A DNA stretch of 64,000 bases, taken from assembly GCF_007991615.1 (NCBI RefSeq), contig NZ_BJYR01000022.1:1-64000 (forward strand). Direction: 5' to 3'. This stretch comes from Novosphingobium sediminis (GTDB lineage: Bacteria > Pseudomonadota > Alphaproteobacteria > Sphingomonadales > Sphingomonadaceae). This document shows, in pieces, positions 31,481-45,003 of this stretch. The stretch's first letter is position 1; each line of letters starts with the position of its first letter. The translations under genes were made by a program, and so were the position numbers. The notes below the pieces were generated by a model, which worked only from the letters and a program-made list of their open reading frames with translations, had not been told where the DNA came from and ran no database searches.

Positions 31481-32914
31481 CTAGCGCGGGAGTTCTGTCA
31501 CGCCCATCAGGGCTTCGTCCACGGCGCGGGCGCATTGGCGGCCTTCGCGGATGGCCCAGACGACGAGGCTCTGGCCGCGGCGCATGTCGCCGCAGCTGAA
31601 GATGCGTTCGTGGCTGGTGTGGTAGTCGGTGGTGTTGGCCTTGACGTTGCCGCGCGCGTCGAGTTCGACGCCGGCCTGTTCGAGGAGGCCGGCCTTGCGC
31701 GGGCCGACGAAGCCCATGGCGAGGAAGATCAGGTCTGCGGGGATGACGAAGGTGCTATCGGGCACTTCCTCCATCTTACCGTTCTTCCATTCGACGCGGA
31801 CGCATTCGAGGCCGGTGACGTCGTTTTCGCCGAGGACGCGCTTGGTGAGCACGGCGAATTCGCGCTCGACGCCTTCTTCGTGGCTGGACGAGGTGCGCAG
31901 CTTGAGCGGCCAGTTGGGCCAGGTCAGCGCCTTGTCTTCCTTTTCGGGCGGGCGCGGCATGATTTCGAGCTGGGTGACCGAGAGGGCGCCCTGGCGGTTG
32001 GAGGTGCCGACGCAGTCTGACCCGGTATCGCCGCCGCCGATGACGACGACGTGCTTGCCGGTGGCGAGGAGCGAGCCGCGCGGGGCGGCGCGGATTTCAT
32101 CGTCTCCGGCGACGCGCTTGTTCTGCTGGGTGAGGAATTCCATGGCGTAGCGCACGCCGGGGAGTTCGAAGCCGGGGATGCCGATGGGGCGCGGATCTTC
32201 CGCGCCGCCGGCGAGGACGACCTTGTCGAAGTTTTCAAGCAAGCTGGCGACCGAGACGGTGACGCCGACTTCGACCGAAGTGCGGAACTCGACGCCTTCG
32301 GCCATCATCTGGACGAGGCGGCGGTTGATGAGGTGCTTCTCGAGCTTGAAATCGGGGATGCCGTAGCGGAGTAGGCCTCCGACGCGGTCCGACTTCTCGA
32401 ACACGGTGACCGAGTGGCCGGCGCGGGCGAGCTGCTGCGCGCAGGCGAGGCCGGCGGGGCCGGAGCCGACGACGGCGACGGACTTGCCCGTCTTCTGCGC
32501 GGGGGCCTGCGGTTCGATCCAGCCTTCCTTCCAGCCCTTGTCGACGATCGCGCATTCGATCGACTTGATGGTGACGGGCTGGTCGACGAGGTTGAGCGTG
32601 CACGCCGCCTCGCACGGGGCGGGGCAGATGCGGCCGGTGAATTCCGGGAAGTTGTTCGTCGAGTGGAGATTGTCGAGCGCGGTGCGCCAGTCGTTCTCGT
32701 AGACGAGGTGGTTCCAGTCCGGGATCTGGTTGTTCACCGGGCAGCCGTTGTGACAGTACGGAATGCCGCAGTTCATGCAGCGCGCCGCCTGGCCCTTCAG
32801 CGTGGTGTCATCATGCGGGATCACGAACTCGCGGTAGTGCTTCAGACGCTCCTGCGGTGCGTCGTAGCTGCGATCCTTGCGATCGATTTCGAGGAAACCG
32901 GTTGCCTTGCCCAT
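31481..32914 (-). CDS. gltD: Glutamate synthase small (beta) subunit
   Basis: A 477-residue FAD and iron-sulfur subunit that takes electrons from NADPH and passes them to GltB. N-terminal cysteines for [4Fe-4S] clusters are at RCMNCGIPYCHNGCPVNNQ. The FAD motif is VVGSGPAGLACAQQLARAG and the NADPH motif is VVIGGGDTGSDCVG. The ATG at 32914 is chosen from the family start MGKATGFLEIDRKDR. It lies 17 bp after gltB on the same strand, so the two form an operon. Confidence 0.96.
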   Translation of the reverse strand: MGKATGFLEIDRKDRSYDAPQERLKHYREFVIPHDDTTLKGQAARCMNCGIPYCHNGCPVNNQIPDWNHLVYENDWRTALDNLHSTNNFPEFTGRICPAPCEAACTLNLVDQPVTIKSIECAIVDKGWKEGWIEPQAPAQKTGKSVAVVGSGPAGLACAQQLARAGHSVTVFEKSDRVGGLLRYGIPDFKLEKHLINRRLVQMMAEGVEFRTSVEVGVTVSVASLLENFDKVVLAGGAEDPRPIGIPGFELPGVRYAMEFLTQQNKRVAGDDEIRAAPRGSLLATGKHVVVIGGGDTGSDCVGTSNRQGALSVTQLEIMPRPPEKEDKALTWPNWPLKLRTSSSHEEGVEREFAVLTKRVLGENDVTGLECVRVEWKNGKMEEVPDSTFVIPADLIFLAMGFVGPRKAGLLEQAGVELDARGNVKANTTDYHTSHERIFSCGDMRRGQSLVVWAIREGRQCARAVDEALMGVTELPR

Positions 32915-32931
32915 GTTCTTGCTACCCTGAA

Positions 32932-37572
<4,641 letters not shown>

Positions 37573-37820
37573 CACAATTTTTCGCCCTGCACTCAGTCTG
37601 ATGACGTCGGTTGATACGCCCAGCGCGAATCACGCTGCCCAGAGGACAACGAAAGTTGCGCGGAATCCCCCCATGACTGCAGGAAAGTTATTTTGCAATG
37701 CCGCTGCGCGAATTGCCCGAAGGGTCCGGCGACGATCCGGTCGGAAATACGGATGCATGGTCAGGCCCGGCTTCTACCGGGCATTGGCAGCGGCCTTGCC
37801 GTAGCGTCATGCGGGTGCGT

Positions 37821-39242
37821 TCAGGCGCGCGCCGTCATCCGCTGGAGCGTGGCCAGAGCTGAGCGCAGCGCCTCGTCCGTTTCGGGCCCCGGTGCCGAAG
37901 CCGCGGCTGCGAGCGACAGCGAGGGCACAGCGGGTTCGGCCGGCCGGAGCGGAACGACCGCTTCAAGAGGCGCGGGGACGGGCATGGGGCGCGTGAACGT
38001 GCGCGGCGCGGTGGCGGCTTCCGTCATGCTGCCGGACATGTCGCCGGCTACAAGCGCGCTGAGGCGGCGCAGGATCGCTTCGCGCGAGGAGCCGACTGCG
38101 GGCGCTTCGGTGACGCTGGCGATCTGCGGGCGGGAGAAGGGACCGGACACGGCATCAGCTTCGGCTGAGGTGGCAGCCGCCTTGGCCGCTGCTTCGGCAG
38201 CTTCATCGGCCTTGATAACCGCCTCGTTGGCAGCCTTCTGCTCGGCGATGGCGAGCGCGAGACGCTCGATCAACTGGACGAGGCCGAGATTTTCGAGCGG
38301 CGCACCGGCAACCGGCGACCACTTGCCATCGGGCGCATCGGGCAGCGAGGCGGCGAAACCGGCGGGCAATTGCGGCGTTGCGGCAATCAGCGCGGGGGCA
38401 GCCGGGATGGCTGCGGCGACGGGCTCGGGCTCGGATTCGACCTCAGGCGCGGGCGCGGGTTCAGGTTGGGCCGGAGCCTCGACCATCTCTTCCACGGCGG
38501 GGAGGATCGGTGCGGCGGCGGGTTGCTGGAACGGGTCATCGAGATCGAGCGCGGAAAGATCGAGCGGGCGGATCACGCCGGTGCCGCCGGGCACGTATTC
38601 GGGAATCCACGGGCCGTTGTCGGAAGCCGGCTCGCTCACCGCCTGATTGCGCTTGCGGCGCAGCAGCGGCGCGGCGGGTTCGGCTGGTTCTTCGAGGAAC
38701 GGATCGGCGAACGCTTCGGCCAGCACCAGCGGACGGCGCGGCGGCGCATCCGGGTGGGCATCGCGCGCACGCACCTTGAAAGCGTCTTCAGCTTCCGGTT
38801 CAGCGACCGGGGTAACCACGACAGTCGGGACGACAACGGGGACGACAACCGGTGAACTTTCGGCGGCAGTACGCGGACGCAGACGCAGCGCCAGAGCAAG
38901 GCCAAGGGCCGCGCCGAACAGGGCGAGCGCGAAGGCGACCAGCAGATGCGCGGTAAAACCAAGCGGCGGCGCGGCGGCAGGGACAACCGCCGGAAGCCCG
39001 GTCTTGAGGACGATGGCGCCGAGCAAGGCACCGGGAATGGCAAGGCTGCCAAGGCCGAATAGCGCCGCGAACCATACAGCCGCAAGGGCCGGGAACAGAC
39101 GATGCGCGGTTACCGGCGCGTTGGGCCGTTTGCGGGCACCTGCAGCCGCGCGGCGCGGCTTGGACGGCGCCGCCTCCAGATCATCCGGATGGGGTTTCAC
39201 CCAGTTCGTACTGGCCTGAATTTTCTGGCGAAACGTACTCAT
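37821..39242 (-). CDS. Hypothetical membrane-anchored Ala/Pro-rich protein
   Basis: A 473-residue protein with a basic N-terminus (KPRRAAAGARKRPNAP), two hydrophobic segments (about 49-75 and 92-120), and a long Ala/Pro/Glu-rich, low-complexity C-terminal region of ~350 residues with short helical stretches (LGLVQLIERLALAIAEQKAANEAVIKADEAAE). I do not recognise the family. The layout suggests a membrane anchor with a cytoplasmic or periplasmic scaffold tail. It lies between gltB and the XrtA-associated genes and shares their strand with the glycosyltransferase 52 bp upstream. Confidence 0.72.
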   Translation of the reverse strand: MSTFRQKIQASTNWVKPHPDDLEAAPSKPRRAAAGARKRPNAPVTAHRLFPALAAVWFAALFGLGSLAIPGALLGAIVLKTGLPAVVPAAAPPLGFTAHLLVAFALALFGAALGLALALRLRPRTAAESSPVVVPVVVPTVVVTPVAEPEAEDAFKVRARDAHPDAPPRRPLVLAEAFADPFLEEPAEPAAPLLRRKRNQAVSEPASDNGPWIPEYVPGGTGVIRPLDLSALDLDDPFQQPAAAPILPAVEEMVEAPAQPEPAPAPEVESEPEPVAAAIPAAPALIAATPQLPAGFAASLPDAPDGKWSPVAGAPLENLGLVQLIERLALAIAEQKAANEAVIKADEAAEAAAKAAATSAEADAVSGPFSRPQIASVTEAPAVGSSREAILRRLSALVAGDMSGSMTEAATAPRTFTRPMPVPAPLEAVVPLRPAEPAVPSLSLAAAASAPGPETDEALRSALATLQRMTARA

Positions 39243-39294
39243 GGCGCGTGTCGGACCCCGGTCGAATAGTGTCCCCGGAAGGCCGCGCCCTGAA

Positions 39295-40527
39295 TCAGGC
39301 TGCGGAGCCGGAGATTGCTTGCTTTCGGGTTAACAGTGTTTGGTAAACGGAATCATAACGGACAGCGTTACGTGACCAGTCATGAGCGCGTTCGACGAAG
39401 GCGCGAGCGACAGTGCGGCGGGCGGGCCACATTTCGCGATCTTCCAGCAAATCCGCCATGGCGGCGGCCAGACCGGCGGGATCATCGGGCGGAAACAGCG
39501 TGCCGGTCATCCCGTCCGCGATCAATTCACGGTGACCGCCGACCGAACTTGCCGCGACGAGCTTGCCCTGCGCCATCGCTTCCAGCGGCTTCAGCGGGGT
39601 AACGAGATCGGTGAGTCGCATCGCCTTGCGCGGGTAGCAGACGACATCGACCAGCGCGTAGTAGCGATCGACCTCGTGATGCGGAACGCGGCCGATGAAA
39701 TGGATCGCGTGCGCCGCCGAGGAGGCCGCCGCAGCCGCGCGCAGCTCAGCCTCTGCCGGGCCGCCGCCAACCAGCAGCAGGCGGGCATCGGGCTGGCGCG
39801 CAAGGATCATCGGCATCGCGGCGATGAGATCGTCCAGCCCTTCGTAGGGATAGAAGCTGCCGAGGAACCCGATCACCGGCCCATCGCCGAGGCCGAGGCT
39901 GCGGGCGAAATCCGCATCACGCGCGAGCGGCTGGCCGAACAGCGCGAGATCGACGCCGTTGGGCATGACGGTGATCTTTTCCGCCGGGAACCCGCGCGCG
40001 ACGAGATCGCCGCGCAGCCCATCGCAGATGGTGACAACTGCTTCCGCGCCGCGGACCACCTCGTTCTCGAGCGCACGGGTCAGGCGGTAGCGCAGCGAGC
40101 CTTCGTTGCCGGTGCCGTTGCCGACCGCCGCATCTTCCCAGAACGCGCGGATCTCGTAGACCACCGGCAGGCCGAGACGGCGACCGGCGCGCACGGCGGC
40201 AAGCCCGCCAAGCGCAGGCGAGTGGGCGTGGAGGACTTCCGGGCGCCATTCGCGCGCCGCAGCTTCGATCCGGCGGGCAATCGCGCCGATTTCCTGCCAT
40301 TCGGACAGCCCCGGCGGGCCGGACGGCTTGCCCGGGGTGCGGTAGAACGGGAGGTCATCGTGGATTTCAGGCTCGACACCGGTCAGCGGAGCAGTGTGGC
40401 GCAATCCGGTCAGGCCGCGCACCGCATGGCCCAGCCCGTCCTGCGCCTTGAGGATGGCGCGGGTGCGGAAAGTGTAACCGCTCTGCAGCGGCAACGAATG
40501 ATCGAGGATGTGGAGGACCCGGGTCAT
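39295..40527 (-). CDS. Glycosyltransferase, exosortase A-associated (GT4-type)
   Basis: A ~410-residue GT-B glycosyltransferase. The start MTRVLHILDHSLPLQSGYTFRTRAIL is the signature of the exosortase A (XrtA/PEP-CTERM) associated group (TIGR04063 type). The C-terminal donor-site motif is PRKAMRLTDLVTPLKPLEAMAQGK. It adds a sugar during synthesis of the polysaccharide linked to XrtA sorting. The ATG at 40527 matches the family start; one at 40539 is in frame. It is divergent from the O-ligase genes, a common layout for this system. Confidence 0.88.
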   Translation of the reverse strand: MTRVLHILDHSLPLQSGYTFRTRAILKAQDGLGHAVRGLTGLRHTAPLTGVEPEIHDDLPFYRTPGKPSGPPGLSEWQEIGAIARRIEAAAREWRPEVLHAHSPALGGLAAVRAGRRLGLPVVYEIRAFWEDAAVGNGTGNEGSLRYRLTRALENEVVRGAEAVVTICDGLRGDLVARGFPAEKITVMPNGVDLALFGQPLARDADFARSLGLGDGPVIGFLGSFYPYEGLDDLIAAMPMILARQPDARLLLVGGGPAEAELRAAAAASSAAHAIHFIGRVPHHEVDRYYALVDVVCYPRKAMRLTDLVTPLKPLEAMAQGKLVAASSVGGHRELIADGMTGTLFPPDDPAGLAAAMADLLEDREMWPARRTVARAFVERAHDWSRNAVRYDSVYQTLLTRKQAISGSAA

Positions 40528-40637
40528 GCCGTTTGCCATGGCACGGCAGGACTTAACGCCGCGTCAACCGAGTTTGCCTAAAGCAGGGGCAGAGACGGTT
40601 CGATCGTGGGCCGCAGTTTCAGCCTGAGCATGACCGC

Positions 40638-40811
40638 ATGATCGATATCTTCACCGTGGTGCTGCCACATGTGCTGATGGCAATAGCCGTCTGGCGCCTG
40701 CTGCATCGCGACGATCTCGACACGGATCCGGTGATTACCGACACTGGCGAGGCGCTGCCCCCGCCCGAGACCTGGAAGCCGGCGGGCTTCGCGAGAAAGC
40801 CGCGTGCTTAA
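40638..40811 (+). CDS. Small hypothetical membrane protein in the XrtA locus
   Basis: A 57-residue protein with one hydrophobic helix (IFTVVLPHVLMAIAVWRLL) and a charged Pro-rich tail (DDLDTDPVITDTGEALPPPETWKPAGF). It overlaps the GTG start of the O-ligase by 8 bases and is in the same direction, which supports translation. No clear ribosome site is seen. The tail may sit on one side of the membrane next to the ligase complex (inference). Confidence 0.5.
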   Translation: MIDIFTVVLPHVLMAIAVWRLLHRDDLDTDPVITDTGEALPPPETWKPAGFARKPRA

Positions 40812-42210
40812 CCTCTTCCTCACCGCCTTTGTCGCCGCATTTCTGGCGGCCGGAATCCGCCGGCCGTTCGTGTTCGTGCTGGCCTACGCCTATATCGACA
40901 TCGTTGCGCCGCAGAAGGTGAGCTGGGGCTTCCTGCAATCGATCCCCATCAGCCTCATCGCCTTTCTCGGCGCGGTGACGGCGTGGGCAGTGGCGGAAGA
41001 CAAGAACGGCATCCGCTTCTCGCCGCGCCAGTTCGTGTTGCTGCTGCTGCTGATCTATTGCGGGCTGACCACGCGCAGCGCCGATTTCCCGGATGATGCG
41101 CTCGAAAAGTGGGGCTGGGTGTGGAAGGCGCTGATCTTCGCGCTGTTCCTGCCGCTGACGGTGCGCACCCGCCTGCGCATCGAAGCGCTCGCGCTGGTCA
41201 TGGTGCTCTCGCTCGGCACGATCGTGATCGGCGGCGGGATCAAGACGGTGTTCGGCGGCGGCGGATATGGCCAGCTCAAGCTGCTGGTGAACGACAATAC
41301 CGGCATCTACGAAGGCAGCACGCTCTCGACGGTGGCGGTCGGCACGATCCCGCTGATTGCCTGGCTGGCGCGCTACGGCACGATTTTCCGTCCCGGCAAG
41401 CTCGTCACGCTCTTCGCGCTGGCGCTGGCATTTTCGTGCAGCCTCATCCCGGTCGGCACCCAGACCCGCACCGGCCTGATCTGCCTTGTCATCCTCATCG
41501 CGCTGTCCATGCGCGCGGTGAAGCGGCCGCTGCTGTATATGGGGATCATCGCTGCGTTCGGCACGGCCGCCGTGCCCTTGTTGCCGCAAAGCTATCTCGA
41601 GCGGATGAACACGATCGAGAACCACAAGTCCGACCAATCCGCCTCGACCCGCATGGCGGTGTGGAAGTGGACGATCGACTTTGCCAAGACGCATCCCTTC
41701 GGCGGCGGCTTCGAGGCCTACCGCCAGAACAGCGTGAGCTACGACACGATCAAGGCCGAGAACGCGGGCGACAACAACACCGCGATCGAAACCGAGCGGA
41801 TCGAGGAAAAGGCGCGCGCCTACCACTCGGGCTACTTCGAGATGCTGGGCGAACAGGGCTATCCGGGCCTTGCCCTGTGGCTGATCCTGCACCTGTCGGG
41901 CCTGTTGCAGCTGGAACTGATCCAGCGCCGTCTGCGCCGCCGGACCGACCTCTACAGCCGGTCGGACCGCTCGCTCGCGCTGGCGCTGCAATCGGGGCAC
42001 TGCGTCTACCTGTTCGGCGCGCTGTTCGTCGGCATCGCGTTCCAGCCGTTCATCTTCATGCTGATCGGGCTCCAGATCGCACTCGCCATGCAAGTGAGCC
42101 GCCGCCTTGCGCCGCCCTCCGAATGGCAACGCCGCAAGGCCCGCCCCGCACCGGCGCAGACGCCTGAGCCGGGCGAAGCCCCGAACCTGCCAGGGAGCCT
42201 TGCCCGATGA
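40804..42210 (+). CDS. O-glycosylation ligase, exosortase A-associated (Wzy/O-antigen ligase fold)
   Basis: A 468-residue membrane protein with about ten hydrophobic segments and a long periplasmic loop near residues 230-340. The sequence RPFVFVLAYAYIDIVAPQKVSWGFL and the ADFPDDALEKWGWVWKALIFALFLPL region are typical of the XrtA-associated O-ligase (TIGR03097 type). The GTG start at 40804 overlaps the preceding small gene. It most likely joins polysaccharide or glycan units to acceptors at the outer face of the inner membrane. Its stop overlaps the acyltransferase start (ATGA). Confidence 0.9.
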   Translation: MLNLFLTAFVAAFLAAGIRRPFVFVLAYAYIDIVAPQKVSWGFLQSIPISLIAFLGAVTAWAVAEDKNGIRFSPRQFVLLLLLIYCGLTTRSADFPDDALEKWGWVWKALIFALFLPLTVRTRLRIEALALVMVLSLGTIVIGGGIKTVFGGGGYGQLKLLVNDNTGIYEGSTLSTVAVGTIPLIAWLARYGTIFRPGKLVTLFALALAFSCSLIPVGTQTRTGLICLVILIALSMRAVKRPLLYMGIIAAFGTAAVPLLPQSYLERMNTIENHKSDQSASTRMAVWKWTIDFAKTHPFGGGFEAYRQNSVSYDTIKAENAGDNNTAIETERIEEKARAYHSGYFEMLGEQGYPGLALWLILHLSGLLQLELIQRRLRRRTDLYSRSDRSLALALQSGHCVYLFGALFVGIAFQPFIFMLIGLQIALAMQVSRRLAPPSEWQRRKARPAPAQTPEPGEAPNLPGSLAR

Positions 42211-43301
42211 CGGCACAGCCCCTGCGGCTCGAAGCGCTGACCGGACTGCGCGGCCTCGCTGCGTGGCTGGTGGTGTTCTACCATATCCGCCTGTCGCTCA
42301 CTTCGCTGCTGCCCGCGCCGGTGATCGCGTTCCTCGCCAAGGGCTACCTCGCGGTCGATCTGTTCTTCATGCTCTCGGGCTTCGTGCTCTGGCTGACGTA
42401 TGGCCCGCGCCTTGCCCGCTTCGAGCCGGGCGTGATCGGGAACTTCTGGTGGCGCCGGATCGCACGCATCTGGCCGCTTCACGCGGTGGTGCTGATGGCC
42501 TTCATCCTGCTGGCCATGCTCCTCACGGTTACTGGCCGCGATCATTCCGGCTACCCCTTCGCCGAATTGCCGCTCCATGTCGTGCTGATGCAGAACTGGG
42601 GCTTTACCGGCGCGCTGGCGTGGAACCATCCGGCCTGGTCGATCAGCACCGAGATGGCGGCCTATCTGCTGTTTCCGCTGCTCGCCGTGGCAGGCCGTCG
42701 CGCCATGGGCCCGGCAGCGCTGATCGCCGGCCTTGGCCTGCTCCTCGCCGGGCTCTTTGCGCTGTTTGCCGCGCAAGGCCATGCCAGCCTTGGCGATGCG
42801 ATCACCTCGCTTGGGCTGCCGCGCTGCCTGATCGAATTCACCGCCGGGACATTCGCGGCCCGGCTCTGGCTGCATTGGCAAGCCCTGCCCTCGGCCCCGC
42901 GCATCGGCCTTGCCTGCGGCACTGGCGCGGTGATGACGGGTGCGGCCGGCCTTGGGCTGGCGCTGGCGGAAACCGCCTGGGTGCCGCTCATGCTGCTGCT
43001 GGTCCTGCTGGCGATGGCGCTGGCGCAAGGCCGCATCGCTGGGTGGCTCGCCAGTGGCCCGCTGCACTGGCTGGGCGAAGTCAGCTATTCGACGTACTTG
43101 TGCCACTTCGGTCTGTTCATCGTGTTCAAGCTGTTCCTTGTTGGCGCCGACTTGCAGCTTGGCCTGTGGAAGCTCGCGGTGTTCCTCGGGCTGCTCGTCA
43201 TCGTCTCGGGCCTCTCGCATGCGCTGGTGGAACTGCCCGCCCAGCGCGCGCTCAATGCCATGCAGCCGCGCCGCAGCCCGAACACCGCCCTTTCGCGCTG
43301 A
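42207..43301 (+). CDS. Acyltransferase 3 family (OafA/YrhL-like) membrane protein
   Basis: A 364-residue membrane acyltransferase with about ten hydrophobic segments. It starts LEALTGLRGLAAWLVVFYHIRLSL with the conserved arginine and histidine of the family. FFMLSGFVLWLTYGPRLARF and FWWRRIARIWPLH follow. It adds acetyl or other acyl groups to sugars, most likely decorating the polysaccharide made by the XrtA locus. It overlaps the O-ligase by ATGA. Confidence 0.9.
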   Translation: MTAQPLRLEALTGLRGLAAWLVVFYHIRLSLTSLLPAPVIAFLAKGYLAVDLFFMLSGFVLWLTYGPRLARFEPGVIGNFWWRRIARIWPLHAVVLMAFILLAMLLTVTGRDHSGYPFAELPLHVVLMQNWGFTGALAWNHPAWSISTEMAAYLLFPLLAVAGRRAMGPAALIAGLGLLLAGLFALFAAQGHASLGDAITSLGLPRCLIEFTAGTFAARLWLHWQALPSAPRIGLACGTGAVMTGAAGLGLALAETAWVPLMLLLVLLAMALAQGRIAGWLASGPLHWLGEVSYSTYLCHFGLFIVFKLFLVGADLQLGLWKLAVFLGLLVIVSGLSHALVELPAQRALNAMQPRRSPNTALSR

Positions 43302-43374
43302 AACGAGACCGTTGAACGCCGCGCCACTTGTCGTCATGGATAGGCGACAAGAAATTTACAGCGGGAGTCGATGC

Positions 43375-43833
43375 ATGAAGACGATGGCGCCGAGCGCAAT
43401 CAAGGAACTGGTCGGGCAAGTGGTCGGCACCTCGGAATGGGTCGAGGTGACGCAGGAGCGGATCAACAAGTTTGCCGAGGCGACCGGCGATTTCCAGTTC
43501 ATCCATATCGACGAGGAAAAGGCCAAGCTGACCCCCTTCGGCGGGACGATCGCGCACGGCTTCCTGACGCTCTCGCTCGTCCCGCTGCTGACGGCGGAAA
43601 GCGATTGCCCGCGCCCTGAAGGCGTGAAGATGGGCGTCAACTACGGCGGCAACAAGACGCGCTTCCTCGCCCCCGTCCGATCCGGCAAGCGCGTGCGCGG
43701 CGTGTTCAAGCTGCTGGAACTGGAGGAAAAGCGCCCCGGCCAGTGGCAGCAGACGATGGAAACCACCGTCGAGATCGAGGGCGAGGACAAGCCCGCGCTG
43801 ATTACCGAGTGGATTTCGCAGTTCTTCGTGTGA
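43375..43833 (+). CDS. MaoC-like dehydratase, NodN type
   Basis: A 152-residue hot-dog protein with the hydratase motif D39-F-Q-F-I-H44-I-D in AEATGDFQFIHID and FGGTIAHGFLTLSL. The run with VGTSEWVEVTQERINKFAEATGD is typical of the NodN-like branch. It probably hydrates an enoyl-CoA or acts as an R-specific enoyl-CoA hydratase in PHA metabolism. The start at 43375 follows GCGGGAG. Its last 32 bp overlap the convergent glycosyltransferase gene. Confidence 0.87.
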   Translation: MKTMAPSAIKELVGQVVGTSEWVEVTQERINKFAEATGDFQFIHIDEEKAKLTPFGGTIAHGFLTLSLVPLLTAESDCPRPEGVKMGVNYGGNKTRFLAPVRSGKRVRGVFKLLELEEKRPGQWQQTMETTVEIEGEDKPALITEWISQFFV

Positions 43834-44734
43834 TCGCCCGCACGAGGTGATGGGCAAGGTGGCGCAGGATCGGGACGATCCGGCCCCTTGCCAGCCCCGG
43901 TGACAGAAGCAACCCGCGCGCCAGCATATCGAGGCGCGGATCGAGGCGGCTTGCGAGGCCATGTTCGACAAGCGCCCGCGCGCGCAGCGTTCGGCTGGGA
44001 ACGCGCGAAAGTTCGCGGCGTATGATCTGCGAACCCAACCGGTGGATGCGCAGCGCGCGGCGGTCGGTCAGGCTCGCCTCGTGGCGGCGGTAGAGGTAGA
44101 GATCCTCGTCGACCTTCACAAAGTAGAAGCGGCGCACCGCCCGCAGCCAGAAGTCGTAGTCCTCGACGCCGAACAACGCCTCGTCATAGCCGGAGAGCGC
44201 CCGGGTCACTGCGGCCCGGTAGAGGAAGGCAGCCCCGATGCGGTTGCCGAGCAGCAGGTCGGAGGCCGGCCCCATCTTCTGGCAGCCGATCACCGCACCG
44301 CTGGCATCGATCACGCTGAAATCGGCATAGGCAATCGCCACTCCGGGATCGGCATCGAGCGCCGCGACCAGCCGCGCAAGCATTTCAGGCCGCGCGATGT
44401 TATCGTCCGACGTCCACGTGTGGAACGCGCCGCGGGCAACGGCAAAACCGGTGTTTAGCGCGCCGGGCAGGCCCTTGTTCGGGCAATTGGTAATCACGCG
44501 GATGCGCGGATCGCTGCGCGCACGGCGCTGCAGGATCTGCGGCGTTTCGTCGGTCGAGCCATCATCGACGCAGATCAGTTCGAAATCACGGAAGGTCTGC
44601 GCGAGGATCGATGCAATCGCGGCGTCCAGATAGGCCGCACCGTTGTGGACCGGGAGCACCACGCTAACGCGCGGTGCCCGCTGCGGCGCGTGCGATGCGC
44701 CGTCCTCATCATGGCGGCCATCCGTCTTGGGCAT
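43802..44734 (-). CDS. Glycosyltransferase family 2
   Basis: A ~310-residue GT-A glycosyltransferase: VSVVLPVHNGAAYLDAAIASILAQTFRDFELICVDDGSTDETP, then the metal site TSDDN and the acceptor-side VEDYDFWLRA. It adds sugars, probably to surface polysaccharide. The ATG at 44734 is chosen from its position before the GT core; 44782 is in frame. It is convergent with the NodN-like gene. Confidence 0.87.
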   Translation of the reverse strand: MPKTDGRHDEDGASHAPQRAPRVSVVLPVHNGAAYLDAAIASILAQTFRDFELICVDDGSTDETPQILQRRARSDPRIRVITNCPNKGLPGALNTGFAVARGAFHTWTSDDNIARPEMLARLVAALDADPGVAIAYADFSVIDASGAVIGCQKMGPASDLLLGNRIGAAFLYRAAVTRALSGYDEALFGVEDYDFWLRAVRRFYFVKVDEDLYLYRRHEASLTDRRALRIHRLGSQIIRRELSRVPSRTLRARALVEHGLASRLDPRLDMLARGLLLSPGLARGRIVPILRHLAHHLVRAITRRTAKSTR

Positions 44735-44902
44735 GAGACCCCACTCGATGTTACAAGGTAACATTTCCATCGAGCAGTGCATGACGCAGCGACGCGGCGA
44801 AGGGTTTGCCGGCGCGCGACATTTTGTTTCGCGGGGGTGGGGAGGACGCGGCTGAGACCGTTTTCAGGGCCGTTCGTGCCAATTCAGCACAGGACTCTCG
44901 CA

Positions 44903-44979
44903 GTCATCGCGTGTGACGCAAGGCAACCCGGAGCACCAGTGCGCGGCGCTCCGGATTGCTTGGCTATGCTCGCAATGAA
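44903..44979. repeat. Diverged CATTGCGAGC inverted repeat
   Basis: Arms GCAACCCGGAGC and GCTCCGGATTGC around a short loop, with outer CATCGCG...CTCGCAATGA sequence like the element at 21183-21267. It sits in the 270-bp gap between phaZ and the glycosyltransferase, where no gene is seen. Confidence 0.7.
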
Positions 44980-45003
44980 GACCTTTGCGGTGTGGTGAGC
45001 GCC

